From Amoeboaphelidium occidentale (lineage: Eukaryota; Aphelidiomycota; Aphelidea): a DNA stretch of 36,030 nt. Positions 28,775 to 36,030 of the stretch are shown piece by piece (within the stretch, counting starts at the first letter, position 1; the number at the start of each line of letters is the position of its first letter). The stretch spans positions 1-36,030 of the forward strand of contig JALGPX010000108.1 of the NCBI GenBank assembly GCA_023515795.1, given 5' to 3'. The position numbers and the translations under genes are program-made. The notes under the pieces are model-generated. The model was not told the origin of the DNA, did not search any database, and saw only the letters and a list, made by a program, of their open reading frames with translations.

Positions 28775-29512
28775 TTAGAAAGGGTCAGTGAAGCTTTTAG
28801 GTGTTTTAGGTGTGGCTGATGTTGTAACGGACTGATACTCTTCCCATAACTTCTTCTGTTCTTCGAATTCTTCTTGGAATATGGGACGTATCACAACGCG
28901 AGCATCATCGGTTGGTTTTGCGAAAGCATAAATGAAATCCTTGTCTCCGTTCTTCTTGTATACATCTGTAAAGAATACCTTGTCTATGTAGCTGTAGAGA
29001 TCATTAAGAACGTTAACAGTAGCATTATTATCATTCAGACCATAAATAGTGCCACGCTCTTCTGATGGCAGAACATAAGCGAAGTCAAGAACGCCCCAAG
29101 TGCGCTCTTGGAATTCCATATGTGAGCCCATTTCTTTTGTCTCATCTTGTGTAACGGGAATGGAGTTGACTGTAGAAGGTAAATAGGAGAAGCATTTGTT
29201 AACGCGACACAAGGCAGATACTCCAAGTTTTTCTGATAGTTCTTGACAGTCTGGATGCTCTTCGCAAGAGTATGGGCGGCATTCATTTGAAACGCACTGC
29301 AGAGTGTTTGGGCATTGCGAGTCTGATGTGCAACTCTTAGGAACACATGTCTTATGACTTGTACCGAGTGTTGTGATATTGTATGATAAAGAGCATTCTG
29401 TTTTTCCCGAGCACTGAGCGTCTGATGCACATAGAGCACCATTAGATCCAATAGCAGCCGATATAGCAGTAGATATTTGCCATGAAAGCGTAATTACGAC
29501 ACTAACTAGCAT
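28775..29512 (-). CDS. Secreted cysteine-rich protein, unknown function
   Basis: Single exon, 245 residues. Signal peptide 1-19 (MLVSVVITLSWQISTAISA). Residues 25-115 have eleven or more cysteines in repeats of the form C-x5-C-SG/S-x-C and SC-TSDSQCPNTLQC, SCEEHPDCQ, like small disulfide knots. The second half lacks cysteines and is more globular, with a charged, polar C-terminus (EEFEEQKKLWEEYQSV). No membrane segment or GPI signal. Not assigned to a family. It starts 136 bases from a divergently read membrane-protein gene, so the two share an upstream region. Confidence 0.8.
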   Translation of the reverse strand: MLVSVVITLSWQISTAISAAIGSNGALCASDAQCSGKTECSLSYNITTLGTSHKTCVPKSCTSDSQCPNTLQCVSNECRPYSCEEHPDCQELSEKLGVSALCRVNKCFSYLPSTVNSIPVTQDETKEMGSHMEFQERTWGVLDFAYVLPSEERGTIYGLNDNNATVNVLNDLYSYIDKVFFTDVYKKNGDKDFIYAFAKPTDDARVVIRPIFQEEFEEQKKLWEEYQSVTTSATPKTPKSFTDPF

Positions 29513-29648
29513 TGTATATGATGTTTTCTTGATTACAGTTTATCAAAATGATTGCCCATCATCCTATGACCTTTAGATTGATCGTGGTATTGATGATCAG
29601 TGTTCAATCTCATCAGCATAATTAGTCACATGTTCTTTTCAGAGTTTC

Positions 29649-30113
29649 ATGAACAGAACACGTAGCAGGTTTCTAGACTTCTTACTATTTCTGTACTTCA
29701 TTATAGAGACGGTAGGCAATATCGCATTGGGTTCAATGGCTGTAGTTGAATGGAACAGAACCTTGAGATTGGTACCGTCTTTCATGCTCATCTTCTCGTG
29801 CCATATATCTTTTGCAGTTTTGTTCTTTGTTTCAGGTATTGTTTACGCCATGAAACCCTTGTGGCTTCCATTACAAGCAATAGTTGTGATATTGTTCTCA
29901 GGTATGGTGTTTCACGTTATGCAAGTCATTCATTTTGGTGTATTTGATTATGAGCTGATATTGCTGATAGTTCATTTCAGCATGTCTGCGTTGTCATTGG
30001 CGTTCTGTATTACTGCTGCACTCTTCGCAAGACAGAAGCGACAAAACGATATGACGAAGCCAACAATTGTAATACATCAAGAAACAGTCACTCGACGATT
30101 AGAAAATCAATAA
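29649..30113 (+). CDS. Small four-helix membrane protein (154 aa)
   Basis: Single exon. Four hydrophobic segments at about 9-30, 44-64, 72-92 and 102-124 (FLLFLYFIIETVGNIAL, LIFSCHISFAVLFFVSGIV, LQAIVVILFSGMVFHVM, LILLIVHFSMSALSLAFCI), then a basic cytoplasmic tail (RQKRQNDMTK). It is not obviously related to the CCGCDLKTGS pair. It ends 9 bases before the stop of the TRP1 gene on the other strand. Function unknown. Confidence 0.75.
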   Translation: MNRTRSRFLDFLLFLYFIIETVGNIALGSMAVVEWNRTLRLVPSFMLIFSCHISFAVLFFVSGIVYAMKPLWLPLQAIVVILFSGMVFHVMQVIHFGVFDYELILLIVHFSMSALSLAFCITAALFARQKRQNDMTKPTIVIHQETVTRRLENQ

Positions 30114-30122
30114 ACAGTTAAT

Positions 30123-30758
30123 TCATTTGTAATTCTTTGCTATGTTTATAAAATCAACGAGCTTTCGAGTGTCTTTAATGCGTGCCTCTGCTTCCACGCC
30201 GCTTGAAACATCGACACCGAAAGGCTTTGTCGCGAGCAGGGAAGGCAAATTCACCGTATTTAAACCACCAGCAACCAAGAATTTATAATCTTGAACCAAA
30301 AGTCTTCTTGCGATATCCCAGTCGAACTTAACACCTGCGCCACCACCAGATTGTCCTTTAACTTTTGTATCAAGAAGTAACATTTCATAAGTGCCATTAT
30401 ACTTGAGAATCTTTTGTAAAACAGTATCATACGTATCGCTTTCTTCTACAGATACAACCCTTATAACGGGTTTAGTGAGCTGTGAAGCAAAAGAAGGATC
30501 TTCAGAACCATGAAGCTGAACATAATCAAGCGGAACTTGTCTTGATACTTCATTGATAAACTCAGCAGACTGATCCTGGAAAACACCAACTACTTTAGAC
30601 CTCCTATCCGGAATCATCTTGATAATATCACAGACTTCAGCTGCAGTAACAAGTCTTTTAGAGCTTGGCGCAAATATAAAGCCAAGTAAATCAGCACCTT
30701 CTGCATCAGCTAGCGCTGCATCTTCTAATCTACACAGCCCACACACTTTAACTATCAT
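30123..30758 (-). CDS. TRP1: Phosphoribosylanthranilate isomerase
   Basis: Single exon, 211 residues, the usual length for a stand-alone enzyme. KVCGL at the start carries the catalytic Cys, GADLLGFIFAPSSKRLV the phosphate region, VGVFQDQ and VQLHGSED further strands, LLLDTKV the catalytic Asp, and FLVAGGLNTVNL and GVDVSSGVE the phosphate-binding loops of the TIM barrel. It converts phosphoribosyl anthranilate to its carboxyphenylamino-deoxyribulose isomer, the third step from chorismate to tryptophan. In many fungi this domain is fused to TRP3/TrpC; here it is separate, as in budding yeast. The TRP3 gene lies 3 kb further right, with the CSL gene between. Confidence 0.95.
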   Translation of the reverse strand: MIVKVCGLCRLEDAALADAEGADLLGFIFAPSSKRLVTAAEVCDIIKMIPDRRSKVVGVFQDQSAEFINEVSRQVPLDYVQLHGSEDPSFASQLTKPVIRVVSVEESDTYDTVLQKILKYNGTYEMLLLDTKVKGQSGGGAGVKFDWDIARRLLVQDYKFLVAGGLNTVNLPSLLATKPFGVDVSSGVEAEARIKDTRKLVDFINIAKNYK

Positions 30759-30928
30759 ATCGTCAATCTTAAAAGTGCCTTTAATGTGTAAATTAAATCA
30801 GAAAGGAGCATTCAGTACAGCGTCGCATTAAGGTCAGTGCAGATCACTGGAATGTTTGCGCGGCCGCACTTCGCCTCTTTATTCCCACAGTCGTGAGAAA
30901 AGGACCAAAGAAAACCGGTAGGATTTGA

Positions 30929-33592
30929 ATGAAAAGCAAAATGACGAAAACTACTGAAGAATCTGACTACAACGAAAACGCCGGTTATCACTTGGAGCCC
31001 TTTGCTTTTGATGATTTCTTCAATTCGGCATCCATCGGTGCAGCTCTTCCATTTGGATTTGAAAGTGTTGGTGGAGGTGCTGCAGCTGCTGTTCCTTCCG
31101 GAACTACAGGTGTCCCGTATGACTATTTCCAATTGAATGATATTTCAGCTGCTGCTGGGATGCATGGGCTTGGCGATTACACCTCGTATTCGATGAATCA
31201 AAACTACGCTTACGGAATTCCTACGCAGGAAGCCCCTTTGATGACTTCTGTTTCTTATCAGAATGCTTTTGTTACTCCGATGGTTTCGGCTCATATTATG
31301 CCGACTTATGGAAACAAGCAGAATCATCAAACGATAAATGATCAGCAGCAGCAGCCTCAGCCGAAAACTGTAAAGCGCAGAAGGGTTTCTGAACATGTGT
31401 CTTCGCTGCACTCTTCTCAAGAAGGTTCCGATGCCATCAGTTCGTTAAAGTGCTTTCATGTTCATTCTTCGGAGTGTTATCACATTTCTTTGGATAGTCA
31501 CATTAGGGATGGTAGGTCTAGTTTTATATTTTCTCGTTTTAAAAGTGCTATTCCTACGTTGGCTTCCAAGAATGTTACGTGTGATGCTGGGCAGATCACG
31601 TCGAATGCGATTTATGAGTTCTTGCTTGACGGTTCTGATTCTGAATTGGTATTCTACTGTCCCAGAGTTGGTCAGAAGAGTTATGGTTCAGAAAAGCGTT
31701 TCTTTTCTCCTTCTCCATTCATTCTGCTTAATGGCAAATACTGGTTCTGTAACAAGAATGACTGCGATGATAAATCTGGCGATAAACACTCCTCGCTGAA
31801 GAAACTGAGTGCTTCAGTAGCAACCGATCCTTCCGGAGTTGTTACGAAGTTCTTGAATGGTGGTGTTGATAGTTTCATTATAAATCGAAGTGATCAGAGT
31901 GATGATGATGAAGAGGATGACAAAGATGGAATGTATGAAGCTGCTGTGGTATTCAAAAACATGTTTATCGGAGACTTGAAAAAGATTAGAGATACTCAGA
32001 AAGAGGCTTTATGTTTGCATGATGCTTCATTGAATTCATTCTTCAACTGCGTAGATTATACAAGAACAAAGAAGGAGTTTGAATTTTTCCTGAGACTTTT
32101 AGTAAGCGAAGACAATCATGAAGACAAATCAGAAATAGGCACTCGTACTCCTCAAGATTCTTATATTGGAACGTTTAGATCAAGTTTACTGTCATTGATT
32201 TCGAAGCCTAGCAAAAAGAAATCCACGACAAGAATTAACAGGCCAAACTCTGGTAGATCATTGAGAGAATTCGCTGAATATTTTCAAATGGAAGTCATCA
32301 TGAATGGTGATCAGGTTTCGATCTTTAACAGGTTGAAGTCACAAACAGTTTCGACAAAGTATGCGTCTGTATCTAAACAAGGTGATTTAATTGGTACGAC
32401 TGCTACTTGGGATCCTTTTACGATAGTTTTGTACGAGAACGGTGTTGGTGTAAAAGAGAGAGTCAGTATTCCATTTGGTTCTGTTGTAAGATTAGAAGGT
32501 CCAAACGGATGGAAAAGTGACTTGTTCATCATCAGGTGCATTGATCAAAAAACATCCAACATTGCGGAGATTGATTCTTCAAACATCTTGTCACATCTAC
32601 AAAAGGTATTTTCTTTTAAGGAGGTCTTATTTTAGGTTGTTTTCCATAGTCTCAAAGAACCAACAAAGTACTTGTCCATGAACGGGAATGCGAACAATAC
32701 TAATGCTTTGGACATTACTTATGCTTCATTTGGTGGCGAAAATCCACCGGATAGCTTCTTGTGGTCCATAGTTGGCGTCTCTGGTGTATCTTCTCGATGG
32801 TTTCGCTCATCAAGTCATCAAGATTTGCTTTTGCCTGTTACGCCTGTTCCAGATTGCTATTTTTCATCATTTCTCAAGTTGCCTGAAAACCAAAGTGGAA
32901 TAGCAAAAGGAAACATGGTTTACTTGGAGTCTTGTCTTCCTGCGCATGCTGTTTTAGAAACTTTAGACCTGTTTTCAAAACGTGCTTCATCGACTCAAGA
33001 ACATACTTTTGAAACATTGGTTAAAACTATTTTTGACTTTGATGTGTATCTCGGCAATGTTTTCTGCAAGACTCTGATCTCAGATCTGGTCTTTGTCACT
33101 GATGCAGGCCGTCTGGTTGAGACCGGTTACTTGGATTTGAACAGACAAGTGAAATCATGTGATACTTTACTAGGAACGATGGTCGATGCTCTAGAAGATT
33201 TGTTAGTGGGCATGGTGATTGAAATTCCTTGTTTGACTGAGTGTTTCTCGAAGGGACAATGGGCAAGCAATCTATTGTTTCAACCCAAGGAAGCTCCAAC
33301 GTTGAGTCACGAAAATGCTGTTTACGGTGGAATGTGCGGCGCAAACTCGGATAACGGCCCAACGTATTATGGGTTTCCAAAATCTGTTGGATCATTTAGT
33401 CGCTCGCTTTCCTCTTGTGTAAAATGTTATGACTCTGATGATCATCAGTCAAATTGTATTACAACTGTGACTCCTGCTGAACCTGCCGCTTCCATCTCCC
33501 TTCCCCTTATTTTCGTGAGGAAATACGATGGTGTTGTCTACAGAACAAAACAAACCGTCACTTTCGAGCTTCCTTTCGTCGAACATGTATAA
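30929..33592 (+). CDS. CSL-family (RBP-J/Su(H)/Lag-1) transcription factor
   Basis: Two exons, 30929-32605 and 32636-33592, with a 30-bp intron, give 877 residues, longer than animal RBP-J (about 500) as fungal CSL proteins are. The disordered N-terminus is Q/A/G rich. The Rel-like N domain includes GQKSYGSEKRFFSPSPFILL, the signature that contacts DNA. The beta-trefoil part includes IFNRLKSQTVSTKYASVSK and PFGSVVRLEGPNGWKSDLFIIR, which match the animal motifs FNRLRSQTVSTRYL and YGSVVRLV. After the intron LQKVVFHSLKEPTKYLSMN follows, then VTPVPDCYFSSFLKLP and IFVRKYDGVVYRTKQTVTF at the end, the C-terminal Rel domain. An acidic insert with DDDEEDDKDG sits between blocks. No Notch is expected in this organism, so it probably works as a plain repressor or activator. 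Confidence 0.9.
32606..32635 (+). other. 30-bp intron in the CSL gene
   Basis: Starts GTATTTTC and ends TTTTAG. Removing it restores the family sequence across the junction (LQK|VVF, equivalent to LHKCAF in animal RBP-J). It is the shortest intron I could place in the window and its length is a multiple of three, but it carries an in-frame TAG. Confidence 0.8.
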
Positions 33593-33623
33593 TACGCTAA
33601 ATATATGTAGTAATTATCTGCTT

Positions 33624-35109
33624 TTATTCTTTTCCGAGGAACGACTTTATCAAGTTAGTTGGATTGTCAGACTTCATAAGACTTTCACCAACCAAAACTC
33701 CAACGACACCAATTTGTTCGTATTTCAGTACATCTTCCCTTGATTTGACTCCACTCAGAGCAATAATAGAAACATCCTTTGGAGCGTTTGCTACTAATCT
33801 TGTTGTCGTTTCCATATCAACTTCAAATGTATGCAAATTCCTGTTGTTGATTCCGATTACTTTTGCGCCGCTTTCAAGTGCAATCTTCATTTCTTGTTCG
33901 TTATTGACTTCAACAAGAGGTTCCATGTCTAGATATCTAGTGCAAGTAATCAAATCTTTCAGCCTCTGTGGAGTGAGTATAGCAACAATAAGAAGGATCA
34001 TATCAGCACCAAATACCCGCGATTCATAAACTTGATACTCATCGAATATAAAGTCTTTTCTCAAGACGAACGGTCTATCTGAAGCGCCTGTTTCAAGTGA
34101 CTGTCTGATCATTTGCATATCAAATATACTTCCAAGAAAAGAATGCTCTTCTGTGAGTACTGAAATGACAGTGGCACTTCCATTTGAGTAGCGCTTCGCT
34201 TGTAAAACAGGATTAACATCAGAGTTAATAACTCCTTTCGATGGAGAAGCTCTCTTGAATTCTGCGAACACTGACATTCTTTGAGACTTTAGTTTCTTTA
34301 CAATCTCCTTGCAACCAGGAGTTTTAGGGCAAACAGATGAACTGATATATGCCTTCAAATTATTGAACGAAGTCGCGTGCGAAGCTTTTAGCGCTTCCAC
34401 AGTAGCATGCTTTCTCTCTACAATCTTTGCAAGTATCGATGGCGTTTCAGCATTATAACTTTGACCTTGAAACAACTCTGCATTACTTTCATAGTCTGAC
34501 CATTTACCGCCTTTAACTCTTAGAAAGTTCGCAATCATGTCCATTCCGTTCTCACACACAATCGATTCCGGGTGAAACTGGACACCTTCAATAGTAAATT
34601 CCTGATGCCTGACGCCTTGAACAATTCCAGATTCCGTCTTTGCTGATACATTTATACAAGTCGGTATATCCTTTCCAGCTAGCGAGTGATATCTAGTGAC
34701 TTTCACATTCTGTTTAATACCGTGAAATACTCCTTTGCCGTCGTGTTCTATAGCCGTAGCTTTTCCATGCACAATTTCTCCAGCGTGAGCCACAACTCCG
34801 CCAAATACTTCGATTATCGCCTGATGTCCTAAACAGACTCCAAATATCGGAACTTTCCCTGCGAAATGCCGAATAACTTCCATTGAAATCCCAGCATCTT
34901 TTGGATAGCCCGGACCCTTCAGCGTAAGCTCACAATCATGCACAACAATTTACCGGTGATATTATTATCCGTTCAGGCTTAAGAGAGATTAATTCATCAA
35001 CTGTAATCGCATCGTTCCGTATAACTTCGACGTCTGCCCCGAGTGCGCAGAAGTAAGAGTACAAATTATAAGTGAACGAATCGTAATTGTCAATCAGAAT
35101 ATTCACCAT
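33624..35109 (-). CDS. TRP3: Anthranilate synthase glutaminase-indole-glycerol-phosphate synthase, two-domain
   Basis: Exons 34954-35109 and 33624-34916, separated by a 37-bp intron inside [11 protein letters not shown], give 482 residues. The N-terminal glutamine amidotransferase has [29 protein letters not shown] with the nucleophile Cys, and VQFHPES with the His-Glu pair. It supplies ammonia to anthranilate synthase. The C-terminal half is [31 protein letters not shown] with catalytic Lys, [16 protein letters not shown] and [11 protein letters not shown]. The chain stops after IGPS; the third isomerase domain of the usual filamentous-fungal TrpC is missing and is coded separately at 30123. 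ATG 35109 is chosen over one 39 bases upstream because it starts the conserved domain. The stop is 31 bases from that of the CSL gene. Confidence 0.95.
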
Positions 35110-35798
35110 CGCTCCGGTAAAAAGAAAGAGATTGTAAAACTGCGACAATTCAGTTGATAAACTAAGGAGGGGAAGAAATGATAGATTTAAAGGCGGGCAT
35201 GCATGATAAAGATCAGATCAAACCAGTTGAACGTTTGAAACGGTAAACGCAGTTTACGAGGCAAAAACTACTGAAACGAGTGGTTAAACGTAAGATTTAA
35301 AAGATCTTGTAGGATGCCTTGAGACTAACTCTGAAGCCAGAAGGCAAACCCAAAGCCTCGATTATTAATTGTTATCGCTGGAAATAACAAAATCGCAAGC
35401 TAACAGTTTCAGTAGCAGCTGCTTAAATCCTGGAGTTATGACTGTAGAAGGCATAAACAATAGAAAAGAGGCCTAGATGATCCATGAAGTGGTCATGTTA
35501 GCTTATGATCAGAGCGAGACTCACAACCTGTTAACACAAACAAATGTGAAACACAGAGGACGGTGACAGCCCAAGTAAAGGGGAGCTTAGCATGAATGAT
35601 AAATAGAGCAAACACGGTTTATTTAAGCAGCTAAGAATAGAATCCTACAGTCTAGGCTCTTTAAGTAGCTATACTGTGACCATAATAGCAACAGAGCCAA
35701 ACTGAACAACCAAATCCAGCGACAACAGGGAGCCCTGCAAGATCACATGGCATACTCACACCTCTTATAAATCCAATAATTAAGCTTCTATTACCCTC
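35110..35798. other. Intergenic region upstream of TRP3
   Basis: About 690 bases holding the TRP3 promoter and the 3' region of the gene at the right edge. AT-rich, no clear TATA box near the TRP3 start, no TGACTC-type Gcn4 site noticed, no RNA gene or repeat seen. Confidence 0.4.
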
Positions 35799-36030
35799 TT
35801 AAGCAGCTGGAGTGATCATATTCATTAGCTCCAATTGTTGTGTAATCATTTGTCCAAACCCACAGAGTTCCACAGATCCAGAAACCAGACCAAACCATTC
35901 CATCCAACTTTCCAGCCATCCAAAGAATCTTTCGGCGTCAATTAGGCTGTTTTTTGACACTCAGTTTTGTGCGTTTGTACAGTCCGGCTTAGCAACGGTG
36001 AATGGCCGGTCTGCCCGGCGCAAAGTTTGG
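35799..36030 (-). CDS. 3' end of an unidentified gene at the right edge
   Basis: Exons 35997-36030 (continuing off the window) and 35799-35959, with a 37-bp intron, keep one open frame ending at TAA 35799-35801. The visible end reads PNFAPGRPAIHLSKNSL, then DAERFFGWLESWMEWFGLVS and ELCGFGQMITQQLELMNMI, ending TPAA. Two amphipathic or hydrophobic helices seem likely. Not recognised; too short to assign. Confidence 0.5.

Overview
The window looks like part of the compact nuclear genome of an early-diverging fungus, or a close relative on the fungal side of the opisthokonts. The reasons are: a two-domain glutamine amidotransferase-indole-glycerol-phosphate synthase gene (TRP3 layout) with a separate TRP1; a CSL (RBP-J/Su(H)) transcription factor; a forkhead factor; a Cox9/COX7a-like subunit; and dense genes cut by extremely short introns. 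About 28 introns could be placed by reading frame and GT..AG borders, and nearly all are 30-54 bp long, clustering at 34-37 bp. The assignment to fungi is inference; no rRNA or other direct marker is present.

Left part (1-8.8 kb). The left edge holds a minus-strand multi-exon gene of unknown family with a ~557-bp tandem duplication joined by a single N. Next is a six-exon receptor-like gene coding for signal peptide, kelch repeats, one transmembrane helix and a protein kinase whose C-lobe is cut short. Beside it lies a decayed Fanzor (eukaryotic TnpB-like RNA-guided nuclease) copy, followed by an inverted repeat. Then come a tiny secreted peptide gene and an HMG-box gene.

Middle part (8.8-22 kb). 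On the minus strand: an ArfGAP2/3-type (Glo3) gene, a small unidentified gene almost touching it, a GH5 glycoside hydrolase, an unidentified four-exon gene, and a four-helix membrane protein paired head to head with a plus-strand paralogue. On the plus strand: a CDKN3-like phosphatase gene spanning an assembly gap with duplicated flanks, and a PAAF1/Rpn14-like WD40 proteasome chaperone. Then, on the minus strand, a VIP36/Emp47-like cargo lectin and a large P-loop NTPase resembling the Crinkler-RHS effector class.

Right part (22-36 kb). Minus strand: forkhead factor, PP2C-type phosphatase with an SQ/TQ-rich N-terminus, Cox9/COX7a-like subunit, Ost3/Ost6 subunit of oligosaccharyltransferase, and a cysteine-rich secreted protein. 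Then a plus-strand four-helix membrane protein, TRP1 (minus), the CSL factor (plus), TRP3 (minus), and the 3' end of an unidentified minus-strand gene at the right edge. Several neighbouring genes are only 9-31 bp apart.

There is little functional clustering apart from TRP1 and TRP3 flanking the CSL gene, and two secretory-pathway genes (Ost3, cargo lectin) plus ArfGAP scattered in the window. The most unusual items are the Fanzor copy, the kelch-kinase receptor, the Crinkler-RHS-like NTPase and the very small introns.
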